Positions 51,180 to 60,801 are shown, numbered from the stretch's first letter. The stretch is DNA of 64,000 nucleotides from Paenibacillus sp. V4I3 (GCF_030817215.1 NZ_JAUSZA010000001.1:2206501-2270500); one strand, 5' to 3'. Notes: generated by a model from the letters alone, not told the origin. Made by a program: numbers and translations.

Positions 51180-53308
51180 TGAGATCCATGAGGTTTTCTA
51201 CATTATTTAAACTCCGAGGTTCATACTTATTTATGGGGCTGGCTGGAGGCACACTCAATCCTTATATCACAACCATTTTCGTTCATGGAGGCTTGGCTAA
51301 GAGTCATATTGGATTGATGATGTCTATTGCTTCTCTAGTGATTCTGGGTGCGCAATTTCTTTGGGGGCGGTTAGCGGATCGTTATCAGATGACGAAATCC
51401 ATCCTGCTCCTTAGTCTGGCTATTCCCGCTCTGTTATCGATCCTGTATCAGGCGCCGTCTGTATTCTTGATGATCGCAGCTTACATGACCGCTATTATTT
51501 TTACGGCTCCACAGGCTCCGATTGGCGATGCTTTTGCTGTATCGGCAGCAAGGGCTGCGGGTTCATCCTACGGTTCGATTCGCAGCTTCCAAAGTGTAGG
51601 CAACGCGCTGGGTGGCTACGGAGCTGGATTTTTTTTATCCTATTATTTGCCTAACCATTTATGGATTCCATTCCTTCTGATATCCTGTATAGGGATTATC
51701 ATGGTGATTGTTCTGCCCGCCCAAAAGGAATATCATGTCAAAAGTCGACCCTTCATTAACGGAATCGGGGAATTGTTACGGAATAAACGGTTTGTCCTTT
51801 TTCTGGGCGCGTGTTTTCTTGTCAATCAGACGTTAACGGCGTTCAATACGTATTTCGTTGTCGTGTTCCAAATGGTAGGCGGCTCGTATGCCCTCTCGGG
51901 AATCGCACTGATGATTGCCGCATTTTCCAATGTGCCTGCGATGTTCGCGGCATCACTCGTCATCAAACGTCTCGGCAATGAGAAAACGATGCTGCTTGCG
52001 ACACTTGCTTATATGGTTCGTTGGGCAATCCAGTACGCTTTCCCTATTCCAGGCGTGATGGTCGCCGTACAAGTATTACAAGGGTTATCGTTTGGCCTTT
52101 TTTACGTTGCCGCCGTTGAATATGTCTCGCGAATTGTGCATAAAGAGATGCAAGCAACAGGACAAAGCGTATTTAACATGGTTTTTGTGGGACTTGCGGG
52201 TATCGTGGGCAATATGTTGAACGGTCTTTTATTGGAAAAGGGAGGACCGTCTTCGATGAATTTGGTTTGTGCCTTAAGTGCGCTGCTCGGAGCCATCTTA
52301 TTGATCTTTGTCGCCTACGGCTTCAAATCGCGTGAGTCGGATGTGATTCCAAAGGAGGTGCAGCGCAAGCGGTTTATCGCTTTTGATATCGGCGGCACAA
52401 GCGTGAAATACGGAGTTGTCGATGAAGCGGGCGAAGTGCTGTCGCGCGGTTCCTTATCTAACGAGGAGTCCGATGACAGCGAGCTTTTTATAGAGAGGTT
52501 AGTAGGAAAGGTCAACCACTTTAAAGAGGCGAGAATTCCAATTACCGGTATTGCCATTAGTACGGCGGGTATTGTGGACGATTCAGGTAAGATCGTGGGG
52601 GGCATCGAGAACATCCCTTATTTAAAAGGCGTCAACCTGAAGTGTGAACTTGAGACCCGCACGAAGTTGGTGACCAGGATTATCAATGATGTCAATGCGG
52701 CTGCGCTTGGTGAGGCATGGAGGGGAGCAGGAAAGGGCGAGAAGACGTTTTTTTGCATCGCATTAGGAACGGGCATTGGCGGAGCCATCGTTTTGGATTC
52801 CAAGCTCTACAAAGGATCTCACTTCCGCGCTGCCGAAATTGGATATATGCATATGAATCTCAGGCATACTAGCAATTATGAGATGAGAGCCTCCACTTCG
52901 GCGCTGGTCAGCAAGGTTATTGCCGGACAGAACGATAAAGATTCAGCGGGCATTACCGGTAAAGTTATTTTTGATCGTGTCAAAAGCGGAGATTCCGCAT
53001 GGTATGAGACTGTCGATCTATGGATGAATGAGGTGGCCAGAGGCATTGCCGATCTCATCTATGTGTTGGACCCTGGATTGATTATCGTTGGAGGGGCTGT
53101 CTCCGAGCAAAAGACGTTCTTAACCGATCGCCTCTCTGCCAAAGTAGAGTCCTATTTAACGAACGATTTTAAAGGGCTGACACGTATCGTACCTGCGCTT
53201 TGCGGTAATGAAGCAGGAATGCTGGGCGCAGTTTCTCTATTTATCAACTTGAACAACCAGGATGAAGGGAATGTGAAGACAAAGTATGACCGAGCAAATG
53301 AGGGATGA
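51176..53308 (+). CDS. MFS transporter fused to a ROK-family sugar kinase
   Basis: A 710-residue fusion. Residues 1-390 are a major facilitator with about 12 helices (LMMSIASLVILGAQFLWGRLADRYQMTKS is the typical loop 2-3 motif). Residues 400-700 are a ROK kinase beginning RFIAFDIGGTSVKYGVVDEAG, with catalytic Asp about residue 502 in IINDVNAAALGEAW and the phosphate loop ALGTGIGGAIV. The usual ROK zinc site (GH...CxCGxxGC) is missing: the segment reads AAEIGYMHMNLRHTSNYEMRAS. The frame is continuous and coding-like through the junction, so this is a true fusion. It suggests coupled uptake and phosphorylation of a sugar or sugar derivative. The start overlaps the isomerase stop (ATGA). Confidence 0.9.
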   Translation: MMRSMRFSTLFKLRGSYLFMGLAGGTLNPYITTIFVHGGLAKSHIGLMMSIASLVILGAQFLWGRLADRYQMTKSILLLSLAIPALLSILYQAPSVFLMIAAYMTAIIFTAPQAPIGDAFAVSAARAAGSSYGSIRSFQSVGNALGGYGAGFFLSYYLPNHLWIPFLLISCIGIIMVIVLPAQKEYHVKSRPFINGIGELLRNKRFVLFLGACFLVNQTLTAFNTYFVVVFQMVGGSYALSGIALMIAAFSNVPAMFAASLVIKRLGNEKTMLLATLAYMVRWAIQYAFPIPGVMVAVQVLQGLSFGLFYVAAVEYVSRIVHKEMQATGQSVFNMVFVGLAGIVGNMLNGLLLEKGGPSSMNLVCALSALLGAILLIFVAYGFKSRESDVIPKEVQRKRFIAFDIGGTSVKYGVVDEAGEVLSRGSLSNEESDDSELFIERLVGKVNHFKEARIPITGIAISTAGIVDDSGKIVGGIENIPYLKGVNLKCELETRTKLVTRIINDVNAAALGEAWRGAGKGEKTFFCIALGTGIGGAIVLDSKLYKGSHFRAAEIGYMHMNLRHTSNYEMRASTSALVSKVIAGQNDKDSAGITGKVIFDRVKSGDSAWYETVDLWMNEVARGIADLIYVLDPGLIIVGGAVSEQKTFLTDRLSAKVESYLTNDFKGLTRIVPALCGNEAGMLGAVSLFINLNNQDEGNVKTKYDRANEG

Positions 53309-54953
53309 ACAACTTTACTTGATTCATCACGCAATGGTTGATATGGATCGGAACTATGACCATGCAATGAAATTGTTACGGGACAAGGATAACCCGGATC
53401 AGCATTATACACGGGGGAGCGCCCACTATGCTTTGGGACTCCTCATCCGGAACGCACCAGGAGATTATGAAAGAGCTTGCGAAGTGCTAGGAAAGGTCAT
53501 AGACCTGCAGTATGACTGTCCGGATGAAATTTATCATGGAACTTTTCGTACTGCACCTCAGGAGCCTCATCCTCCAATTGGCAACCTTCCTTGGAAAACC
53601 TTTGCGCCGGGCTTTGCCTACTTTCTGAATGATACGTTTGAAAAGATATCGGCACAGCTCGTCGATATGTTATCCGCAAATACGTCTGAGGCATCTAATA
53701 ATGTAGATGTTAAGAACATCTTTCAATCGGCTGTGAATCAAGTGCTTCCTCCCGTGTGGAAAAGCTATGATCCGAATTGGCGCGAATTTATTGCTTGTGC
53801 CTTTGCCGTTATCCTTGCAAATTTTGAAAGAATGCTGCCAGATAGTCTTATTGATCGGATGGATGCTAGCATGATCAAAGCCGTTGGCGCTTCCATCGAC
53901 CGGCGTTTGTCGGATGCTATACCAATGAATTCGAATATCGAATTGATGCATATATTCATCTGCCATTTTTTTGGTCACCGATACGATAATGAGGACTGGG
54001 TTTCGCATGCCGAGCATGAAGCGCTGAAGTTTTACGCAGCATTCAAAGAATTTGGTTCGTTTGCAGAATTTAACACAACAACTTATTATGGCGTGGATCT
54101 CACTGTGCTGGGGCTTTGGAGAAAGTATGGAAAATCAGATGCGTTTAAACAAATCGGTCACGAAATTGAAAAAGGTCTTTGGGAAAATATAGCGTTATTC
54201 TATAACCCTAACCTGGAAAACCTTTCAGGCCCGTTCTCGCGTGCCTACGAAATGGAAATGACAGCCCATAGTTCGATTGGCGTGTTTCTCTTCCTCGCAT
54301 TAGGGAAAGGGTATGAGTACCTTGCAGCCATCAACTGTGAATCCGAGCACGATCCGATGATTGCATTGGTCGATGTTGACGTGCCGCTGGCGATCAAGCC
54401 GTCGCTAATCACACATCATAGTGATCGACTGGTCGTGAAGCAGTTTAGGGAGCTTTGCGAACGAGACGAGCCTGGTGCGAACACGAATCTTTGTACAGCG
54501 ACAGCTTGGATTGAGAAGACTCTCATGATCGGCGGTATGTCCGGAAGCCGTAATACAAATGGACAGATGCATCCTGCAACCATACATTGGATAACGGAGC
54601 GTGGGGACAAGTATTATATGAGGTTAATCCGTCGTGAATTAGGCGGACATTGGAACTCGCATATAAGAGGCATCACATACGAAGCGAAAGCGGACAAGGA
54701 TCTGTTAGTTGTTGATGTTCATTTTGACACGGATAAGGAAATTGAGCTGTATTTTGAAATCAGAGGCAAGAACTTACTCGCGGAAAGCTTGGCTCCTGAT
54801 GTTTGGACATTCCCAGGATTGACTTGCAAGGTAGAAGCGGACGCGCCAGCACCTTCAATCAACAAATATGATGAATACATTGAAATGATATATCTATATC
54901 AACCTCAAGTATTGAGCAATCATATGAGCTTTATACTCCGTTTTCTTATTTGA
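53286..54953 (+). CDS. Large protein of unknown function ending module 2 (555 residues)
   Basis: A 555-residue protein without signal peptide or membrane helix, overlapping the MFS-ROK gene by 23 bases and ending the operon. I do not recognise a family. The first 350 residues look helical with repeated Trp/Tyr/His-rich turns (GNLPWKTFAPGFAYF, HIFICHFFGHRYDNEDW, EFNTTTYYGVDLTVLGLWRKYG), the look of an alpha/alpha toroid as in lyases and glycoside hydrolases. The last 150 residues look beta-rich (TATAWIEKTLMIGGMSGSRN, DKYYMRLIRRELGGHW). This order (toroid then beta-sandwich) is that of polysaccharide lyases such as the heparinase type, so a cytoplasmic lyase or hydrolase for the imported sugar is a fair guess. 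Confidence 0.55.
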   Translation: MTEQMRDEQLYLIHHAMVDMDRNYDHAMKLLRDKDNPDQHYTRGSAHYALGLLIRNAPGDYERACEVLGKVIDLQYDCPDEIYHGTFRTAPQEPHPPIGNLPWKTFAPGFAYFLNDTFEKISAQLVDMLSANTSEASNNVDVKNIFQSAVNQVLPPVWKSYDPNWREFIACAFAVILANFERMLPDSLIDRMDASMIKAVGASIDRRLSDAIPMNSNIELMHIFICHFFGHRYDNEDWVSHAEHEALKFYAAFKEFGSFAEFNTTTYYGVDLTVLGLWRKYGKSDAFKQIGHEIEKGLWENIALFYNPNLENLSGPFSRAYEMEMTAHSSIGVFLFLALGKGYEYLAAINCESEHDPMIALVDVDVPLAIKPSLITHHSDRLVVKQFRELCERDEPGANTNLCTATAWIEKTLMIGGMSGSRNTNGQMHPATIHWITERGDKYYMRLIRRELGGHWNSHIRGITYEAKADKDLLVVDVHFDTDKEIELYFEIRGKNLLAESLAPDVWTFPGLTCKVEADAPAPSINKYDEYIEMIYLYQPQVLSNHMSFILRFLI

Positions 54954-54954
54954 T

Positions 54955-54977
54955 AGCTGCCCTCGTGCAGCTTTTTT
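54955..54977 (+). terminator. Terminator of module 2
   Basis: AGCTGC and GCAGCT around a six-base loop, followed by six Ts, immediately after the stop codon. Confidence 0.8.
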
Positions 54978-55022
54978 GCATGTCGGATCAAATAAACCAT
55001 AATTCCGAATATGGAGTTCCTC

Positions 55023-55031
55023 TGTTATAAT
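55023..55031 (+). promoter_or_regulatory. Extended -10 promoter of thyA
   Basis: TGTTATAAT at 55023-55031 is an extended -10 element (TG-N-TATAAT), 35 bases before the start codon. The -35 region is poor, which is normal for this class. Confidence 0.55.
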
Positions 55032-55066
55032 GAAATTTATAATAACTATGAACCATGAGGTGCCAG

Positions 55067-55861
55067 ATGAGGGCTTATTTAGATTTATTAAAAGATATTA
55101 TGGAACAAGGGGTACAAAAAGAGGATAGGACGGGGACGGGGACACTTTCAGTCTTTGGACGCCAAATGCGTATAGATTTATCACAAGGGTTCCCATTGTT
55201 AACAACCAAAAAATTACATGTAAAGTCTATTGTTCATGAATTGCTTTGGTTTTTAAGCGGAAGTACAAATGTTAAATACTTGCGAGATAATGGGGTTACA
55301 ATATGGGACGAGTGGGCAGACGAGGAAGGTAATTTAGGCCGAGTTTATGGTTCTCAGTGGAGAACTTGGCTGGGTCCCAATGGTCAGATTATTGATCAAA
55401 TATCATCACTGATTACGCAAATCAAAAACAATCCTGATTCGCGGAGACATTTGGTTAGTGCATGGAATGTTGCAGAGATTGAAAGTATGGCATTGCCGCC
55501 TTGTCATTATGCTTTTCAGTTTTATGTGGCAAATGGACGTTTGTCGTGTATGTTTCAAATGAGATCCGTAGATACTTTTCTCGGTTTGCCATTTAATTTA
55601 GCTTCCTATGCGTTATTAACCTACATGGTAGCACAACAGTGTGATTTGGAGGTTGGGGATCTAATTTGGACCGGTGGTGATGTACACATTTATCTGAATC
55701 ACATCGAACAAGTTAAGACACAACTTTCCAGAGAGCCATTCCCGTTTCCTAAACTTGTAATCAAACGGAAGCCGGATTCAATCTTTGAATACGGTTTTGA
55801 AGATTTTGAATTCGTTGACTATCAATCGCATCCTGGCATCAAGGCGCCAATCGCGATTTAA
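55067..55861 (+). CDS. thyA: Thymidylate synthase
   Basis: A 264-residue enzyme making dTMP from dUMP with methylene-tetrahydrofolate. Residue numbering matches the E. coli protein: catalytic C146 in [12 protein letters not shown], the RRHLVSAWN phosphate-binding segment and the loop [12 protein letters not shown] near residue 20. ATG 55067 is chosen since GAGGTG lies just upstream; ATG 55055 has no ribosome site. The dihydrofolate reductase gene follows 43 bases later, forming the standard folate-recycling pair. Confidence 0.97.
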   Translation: MRAYLDLLKDIMEQGVQKEDRTGTGTLSVFGRQMRIDLSQGFPLLTTKKLHVKSIVHELLWFLSGSTNVKYLRDNGVTIWDEWADEEGNLGRVYGSQWRTWLGPNGQIIDQISSLITQIKNNPDSRRHLVSAWNVAEIESMALPPCHYAFQFYVANGRLSCMFQMRSVDTFLGLPFNLASYALLTYMVAQQCDLEVGDLIWTGGDVHIYLNHIEQVKTQLSREPFPFPKLVIKRKPDSIFEYGFEDFEFVDYQSHPGIKAPIAI

Positions 55862-55904
55862 ACGAGCTATTCTATAATCATGTGACGAAGGGAGGGGCTC
55901 AGGC

Positions 55905-56393
55905 ATGAGTATTTCATTTATTTTTGCAATGGATCGCAACCGAGCCATCGGTGTGAATAATACACTGCCTTGGCATCTGCCAGGGGATCTGAAGTTTTTC
56001 AAATCCGTGACAATGGGTCACCCTATTCTTATGGGGCGGAAGACGTATGAGTCCATTGGCAAGCCGTTACCGGGCAGACGTAACATCATACTCACTCAAA
56101 ATCCGCAGTTCCATGCAGAAGGCTGTGAGGTCATTCACTCCGTGCAAGAAGCGGTGGACGGCTTCCGTGATCAGGAACTGTTCGTCATCGGCGGGGCGGA
56201 AATCTTCCAACTGTTTACTTCCGTCGTGGACCGCATGTACATTACGCACATCGAGCATGAGTTTGAAGCGGATACGTTTATGACCGAGCTAGACTTGTCC
56301 GAATGGACGTTGGTATCCAGTGAACAAGGCGAACGGAACGAGAAAAATCCTTACGAGTACTACTTCCGAATCTACCAAAGAAAACAAGCTTAA
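55905..56393 (+). CDS. folA: Dihydrofolate reductase
   Basis: A 162-residue enzyme that regenerates tetrahydrofolate with NADPH. The active-site acid is D28 in NTLPWHLPGDLKFF, followed by MGRKTYESIGKPLPGRRNIILT and FVIGGAEIFQLF, all standard. GGGAGGGG precedes ATG. Nothing suggests a mobile or drug-resistance variant; it is the housekeeping copy beside thyA. Confidence 0.96.
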   Translation: MSISFIFAMDRNRAIGVNNTLPWHLPGDLKFFKSVTMGHPILMGRKTYESIGKPLPGRRNIILTQNPQFHAEGCEVIHSVQEAVDGFRDQELFVIGGAEIFQLFTSVVDRMYITHIEHEFEADTFMTELDLSEWTLVSSEQGERNEKNPYEYYFRIYQRKQA

Positions 56394-56403
56394 GGAAATA
56401 AGT

Positions 56404-56453
56404 AAAGGCCCTGAGTTATCTGTTATGTTCACAGAGAGCTCAAGGCCTTTTTA
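56404..56453. terminator. Bidirectional terminator between folA and the YcnI-like gene
   Basis: AAAGGCCCTGAG and CTCAAGGCCTTT, with one pair that is a G-U in minus-strand RNA, flank a 26-base loop region and are followed by Ts. Confidence 0.75.
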
Positions 56454-57080
56454 TTATTTACGCTTTTTTGTAAGCGACACGATCAGAGATAAAGCTCCAA
56501 GTACGACTGCCGCAATGGAGAGGTAGAGGGAAGTGTTGGATGAAGTGCCACTGGCTGCAGCACTGCCAGGCGTTACTTGTCCGTGGCTGTCTGTCGTAGC
56601 ACCGGTTGCTGCTTTGGCTTTGACAGTCGTTACAGAAGCGGGCTTGTCAGATCCATTAGCGCCAACCCATTCAACTACGCTGCCATCCTTATAAGTTTGA
56701 TAGGCTTTCCACACGATCTCGGTAGCAGCATCCGCTACTTTGCCCTGCATATTGAATTCACCGAATTCTGTACTAGCCAGTCCATCTCCGGTTGCTTTCC
56801 AAGTAACACCTGTAATTTTACCAGCAGTATCTTTAGCTAGCTCATAGGTCCAACCTGCTTTGGGCTCGAAGCGAGAAACCGCTACAGCATCCATAGGGAA
56901 TTTCACTTCTACTTTCACAGTAGGAATGTCTTTCTCTGAAGGTACACGTACCGTGAATTTCTCGTAGCTGCCTTGTGTGGATTCTTTCGGATATACAGTA
57001 ACGTGGGCGCTGGCGATTCCCGCGAGAAGCATGGAGCCAATTAGCATAATACTTGCATTTAACATCAGTTTTTTAAACAT
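56454..57080 (-). CDS. YcnI-type copper-binding protein (DUF1775)
   Basis: A 208-residue exported protein. The signal peptide is cut to leave His near residue 26 at the mature N-terminus (SAHVTVYPKES). In B. subtilis YcnI this His forms a mono-histidine brace for Cu(II). The DUF1775 domain runs to about residue 150 (SYEKFTVRVPSEKDIPTVKVEVKFP, FGEFNMQGKV). A Ser/Thr/Ala-rich stretch and a C-terminal membrane helix ending TKKRK anchor it. Other copper genes (ycnJ-like) are not adjacent, which is a difference from Bacillus. No copper-responsive site was identified. Confidence 0.88.
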   Translation of the reverse strand: MFKKLMLNASIMLIGSMLLAGIASAHVTVYPKESTQGSYEKFTVRVPSEKDIPTVKVEVKFPMDAVAVSRFEPKAGWTYELAKDTAGKITGVTWKATGDGLASTEFGEFNMQGKVADAATEIVWKAYQTYKDGSVVEWVGANGSDKPASVTTVKAKAATGATTDSHGQVTPGSAAASGTSSNTSLYLSIAAVVLGALSLIVSLTKKRK

Positions 57081-57176
57081 AAAACGTGTTCCCCCTTCAA
57101 GTTAACTCTTATCATGTTGTCCATATTACCTGATCGACAAGCAATAGAGTATGACTCGACTGGGCTATTTTTTCGA

Positions 57177-57848
57177 CTAGTTTTGTCCTTTTCGTGTCAG
57201 TCCGTACTTAATGGCGAATGCGGTGAGTTGGACACGATTCTCGAGTCCAAGCTTTACCAATATATTTTTCATGTGGTTTTTAACCGTATGTTCGGAAATC
57301 AGCAGCTTTTCTGCAATCTGCCGATTGTTATCCCCTAAAGCAACATAGGCGGTAATTTCCTGTTCCCGAGAGGTCAACATGCTCGGTGTTGGGCCCTCTG
57401 TATGCGTACCAATAGGTGCGCGGAATCTTTGGAAAAGCTTATCCGCCATCCCTCTAGCGGCTTCTGAATTATCGTCGAGAAGCGCGCGCAGGTAAGTGAG
57501 CCATTCGTCAGGGTCCATGTTTTTTAATAAATAGCCTTGAGCTCCGAATTGCAGCGCTGTAAAGAGGTCGGCTACATCATCGGACACGGTGAGCATGACA
57601 ATACGAATAGCCCCGTATGCTTGCTTAATGCGCCGCGTTGCTTCAAGTCCATCCATAGGGGACATATGTATATCCATCAAAACCACATCAGGCGCGACCT
57701 CGCCGCAAAGAAGAATAGCTTCTTCACCGCTGCTCGCTTCCCCCACAATATAGAAATCGGATACAGGCTCCAGCATACTGCGAATCGCTTTCCTAGCTAG
57801 TGGATGATCGTCTACGATGAGAACGCGAAACGGCTGATTGCTCAGCAT
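57177..57848 (-). CDS. NarL/LuxR-family response regulator (LiaR-like)
   Basis: A 223-residue regulator with receiver domain (D13/D14 acidic pair, phospho-acceptor D59 in VVLMDIHM) and a C-terminal LuxR helix-turn-helix (LTSREQEITAYVALGDNNRQIAEKL, then SEHTVKNHMKNILVKLG). It overlaps the sensor kinase gene by one base. The pair resembles LiaRS, VraSR or NreBC. No target is evident; the divergent nickel permease and the nearby copper protein are candidates by position. Confidence 0.92.
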   Translation of the reverse strand: MLSNQPFRVLIVDDHPLARKAIRSMLEPVSDFYIVGEASSGEEAILLCGEVAPDVVLMDIHMSPMDGLEATRRIKQAYGAIRIVMLTVSDDVADLFTALQFGAQGYLLKNMDPDEWLTYLRALLDDNSEAARGMADKLFQRFRAPIGTHTEGPTPSMLTSREQEITAYVALGDNNRQIAEKLLISEHTVKNHMKNILVKLGLENRVQLTAFAIKYGLTRKGQN

Positions 57849-58690
57849 TAGTTCCTCCTCCTATCTGCTTGTACCAAAAGTGTAGTTCCCGTTACCATCT
57901 CGTCCGTTTCCTTCATCTTAAGCTCGAAAGATGCACCTAGCTCGGCCGCACGCTTCTGCATCAATTCAATGCCATAGGTCTTCCCTTTTGACTTTACATG
58001 ATGAAACCTATTTCCGTTATCAGTAATCTGTAGTCGCCATGCCTTTGGATTAGCTTCCAAAACAATTGAAGTTTGCGTTGCCATGGAATGCTTGCGTATA
58101 TTGGTGAACGCTTCTTGTATAATGCCGAAAAGCTGAACTTCTTCTCCAGAAGCGAAGCTGTTCTCTTCCACAGTTAACTTCTCATGAAGCTCAATACCCG
58201 TCACCAATTGCCAATTCTCCAGAAATTTATGGATGCGCTGCTGGAAGTTAGCTCCTTCCTCAGGTGGTGTTCTTAGATTAAAAATGGCCTGTCGCAGCGA
58301 GTTATCGATTTCGGACACCGCTGCTTTGGCTTCTTCTAAATCTCCTTGCTTCAACTTCACATTAAGAAAGAAAAGCGTTTGAGCCAAGTCATCATGGAGC
58401 TCTCTGGCCAAACGCTCGCGTTCTTCATATACGGCTCTGCGGGCTTCACCGATTGTCACCTTCTCATTGCTGCGCTCAATACTTTGAAACATCCACGAAG
58501 CGAAGAGATACGAAAGCAGCAAAGTAATAATGGTAATCGTGAAATTCCCGGCTTCCATGGTTAAATAATTAAGTAAAAATTCATGACGAATATACTCAAA
58601 GCCGCCGATGATGAGAACAGGCACTAGAATCGTAAAAAGCTTAAAAATACGAAGAGACATAGGGCGGATCCATTCCTTTCCGTAGTCCAT
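57848..58690 (-). CDS. NarL-partner sensor histidine kinase (HisKA_3 type)
   Basis: A 280-residue kinase with two close membrane helices (FTILVPVLIIGGF and FTITIITLLLSYLFASW) and hardly any extracellular loop, an intramembrane-sensing layout like LiaS. The phospho-acceptor is H99 in RERLARELHDDLAQTL, and the ATPase domain has FTNIRKHS and LQITDNGNRF. ATG 58690 and ATG 58660 are both possible starts and the ribosome site is unclear. It phosphorylates the adjacent LuxR-type regulator. Confidence 0.88.
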   Translation of the reverse strand: MDYGKEWIRPMSLRIFKLFTILVPVLIIGGFEYIRHEFLLNYLTMEAGNFTITIITLLLSYLFASWMFQSIERSNEKVTIGEARRAVYEERERLARELHDDLAQTLFFLNVKLKQGDLEEAKAAVSEIDNSLRQAIFNLRTPPEEGANFQQRIHKFLENWQLVTGIELHEKLTVEENSFASGEEVQLFGIIQEAFTNIRKHSMATQTSIVLEANPKAWRLQITDNGNRFHHVKSKGKTYGIELMQKRAAELGASFELKMKETDEMVTGTTLLVQADRRRN

Positions 58691-58816
58691 CTTTGGAACG
58701 GTTTCTATTATATCAGATATGTGTTAGATTTCTTCACAAAAAAATGAGGTAAGTACTTCTCAATTCATGCACACGTGTGCTACATTATTATTAAATCGTA
58801 ACACGCACAGAAAGGC

Positions 58817-59854
58817 ATGGTGTCAATCATGTGGAAATCAATTCTACAGCAGAGAAGAAGCTGGGCTGGATACGTTGTTGTGATCGTCCTCTTACATATA
58901 CTTGGGATTATCGGTTTATATAGTGTAGCGAAAATGACGCCTGCCTTTTGGGGAATTGGGCTCCTTGCCTACACATTAGGGATGCGGCATGCTTTCGACG
59001 TTGACCATATTGCGGCGATCGACAATACCGTACGCAAGCTCGTTGGGCAGAAGAAGAATCCATTAGGTGTTGGTTTCTACTTTTCATTGGGACACTCCTC
59101 TGTCGTCTTCGTCATGGCCATTGTGACTGCATTCTCCGTACAATGGGCAGCACGTGAGCTGCCTTGGATGCAGCGTTTTGGAGGTGTTATCGGCGCTTCG
59201 GTTTCTGGTCTGTTCCTTGTCATTATTGGCATTTTAAATTTACTCATTCTTATCAATTTATATAAAATGTTCTTGAAATTTCGTGGCGGCACAAATGATG
59301 ATAAAGAGTTTGAAGAGCTTCTCGAGTCCCGTGGATTCATTGCTCGAATGATCAAACCTCTCTTTTCTTTCATAGGAAAAAGCTGGCATGTATACCCGTT
59401 AGGTTTTCTCTTTGGTTTAGGTTTTGATACGGCGAGCGAAATTGCGCTGCTAGCGATCTCAGCCCATGCGGCGAAGGAAGCGATCCCTTTCATTGGCGTC
59501 ATTTCACTTCCGCTGCTGTTCGCTGCAGGGATGAGTCTCTTCGATACAGCCGATGGGATGTTCATGACCAAAGCTTACAAATGGGCTTTCCATACACCGG
59601 TACGTAAGCTTTATTACAACTTAACAGTGACTGCTTTGGCCGTCATTGCTGCTTTAATCATTGGCGTGATCGAGTTAGGTCAAGTTCTCTCCGAAGAATT
59701 CAAATTGGAAGGGACCTTCTGGACGTGGCTGCAGGAGATTGATTTCGGGACATTAGGCTATATCTTAGTTGCTCTGTTCGTGGTGGCATGGGCCATTTCC
59801 ATTGCGGTTTGGAAAGGGATGAAGATTGAAGAACGCTGGCGTGCTAAAGTATAA
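58817..59854 (+). CDS. HoxN/HupN/NixA-family nickel/cobalt permease
   Basis: A 345-residue inner-membrane NiCoT transporter with about eight helices. The signature HAFDVDHIAAIDN (H58, D63, H64; pattern HX4DH) binds the metal, and further family motifs are LGHSSVV and FGLGFDTASEIALL. It supplies nickel or cobalt for enzymes such as urease or hydrogenase, or cobalamin; none of these is in the window. ATG 58817 lies close behind AAAGG; ATG 58829 is possible. No NikR site or cobalamin riboswitch was recognised upstream. Confidence 0.92.
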   Translation: MVSIMWKSILQQRRSWAGYVVVIVLLHILGIIGLYSVAKMTPAFWGIGLLAYTLGMRHAFDVDHIAAIDNTVRKLVGQKKNPLGVGFYFSLGHSSVVFVMAIVTAFSVQWAARELPWMQRFGGVIGASVSGLFLVIIGILNLLILINLYKMFLKFRGGTNDDKEFEELLESRGFIARMIKPLFSFIGKSWHVYPLGFLFGLGFDTASEIALLAISAHAAKEAIPFIGVISLPLLFAAGMSLFDTADGMFMTKAYKWAFHTPVRKLYYNLTVTALAVIAALIIGVIELGQVLSEEFKLEGTFWTWLQEIDFGTLGYILVALFVVAWAISIAVWKGMKIEERWRAKV

Positions 59855-59869
59855 TCCATCGTGATGATT

Positions 59870-59902
59870 GTGGTCTCAGTTCGCTTATGAGGCCACTTTT
59901 TT
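59870..59902 (+). terminator. Terminator after the nickel permease
   Basis: GTGGTCTCA and TGAGGCCAC (one G-T pair) around a nine-base loop, followed by six Ts. Confidence 0.85.
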
Positions 59903-60027
59903 GTTATGGATAACAATGGAATATGAATATTTTCTAAAGGTTAGGAGAGAAAAAAGGATTTTGCCGAAATACGTTGAAAGTAGTCTGTCTAATCTTCAGA
60001 TACTCTGTAAAAGAAAGTAGGACTTAT

Positions 60028-60801
60028 ATGATTGAGTTTAAGCATATTTCCAAAGTATATCCTAACGGAACTGTTGGTTTGAATGACATTAACTTAACTA
60101 TCCATCCCGGAGAATTCGTTGTTATTGTAGGCCTATCTGGAGCAGGTAAATCTACTTTGCTGCGTTCCATTAACCGTTTGCATGAGACGACCGAAGGAGA
60201 AATATTGATCAACGGTAAATCGATTACAACGGCGAATGGTGCCGAATTGCGCCGCATGCGCAGAGATATCGGGATGATCTTCCAAACCTTTAACCTGGTC
60301 AAACGTTCTACGGTAATTCGAAACGTATTGTCAGGACGTGTAGGCTATCATTCCACCCTGCGTACAGTTCTTGGTTTGTTTCCTAAACACGACATTGAGC
60401 TTTCCCTGAAAGCACTAGAAAGAGTCAATATTCGAGAAAAAGCTTATTCACGCGCCGATGAATTGTCCGGCGGTCAACAGCAGCGTGTTTCCATAGCAAG
60501 AGCTTTGGCACAAGAAGCGAAAATTATTTTAGCGGATGAACCGGTAGCCTCCCTTGATCCATTAACGACAAGACAAGTTATGGATGATTTGAAACGGATT
60601 AATACAGATCTCGGCATAACGACTGTCGTTAACCTTCACTTTATTGACCTTGCACGTGAATATGCAACTCGAATTATCGGACTTCGCGCAGGTAAAGTCG
60701 TATACGACGGACCCGTTTCGGAAGCAACAGATGATGTATTCTCCGAGATTTATGGCCGTGCGATTAAGAAAGACGAGCTCTTGGGGGTGCTGGAGGAATG
60801 A
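60028..60801 (+). CDS. phnC: Phosphonate-type ABC transporter ATP-binding protein
   Basis: A 257-residue ATPase with Walker [11 protein letters not shown]-loop FQTFNL, signature LSGGQQQR and Walker [14 protein letters not shown]. The sequence [17 protein letters not shown] after the Q-loop is the PhnC hallmark. ATG 60028 follows TAGGAC by six bases; the frame extends upstream to 59974 without support. Substrates of such systems are phosphonates, phosphite or hypophosphite. It overlaps phnE by four bases. Confidence 0.92.
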   Translation: MIEFKHISKVYPNGTVGLNDINLTIHPGEFVVIVGLSGAGKSTLLRSINRLHETTEGEILINGKSITTANGAELRRMRRDIGMIFQTFNLVKRSTVIRNVLSGRVGYHSTLRTVLGLFPKHDIELSLKALERVNIREKAYSRADELSGGQQQRVSIARALAQEAKIILADEPVASLDPLTTRQVMDDLKRINTDLGITTVVNLHFIDLAREYATRIIGLRAGKVVYDGPVSEATDDVFSEIYGRAIKKDELLGVLEE

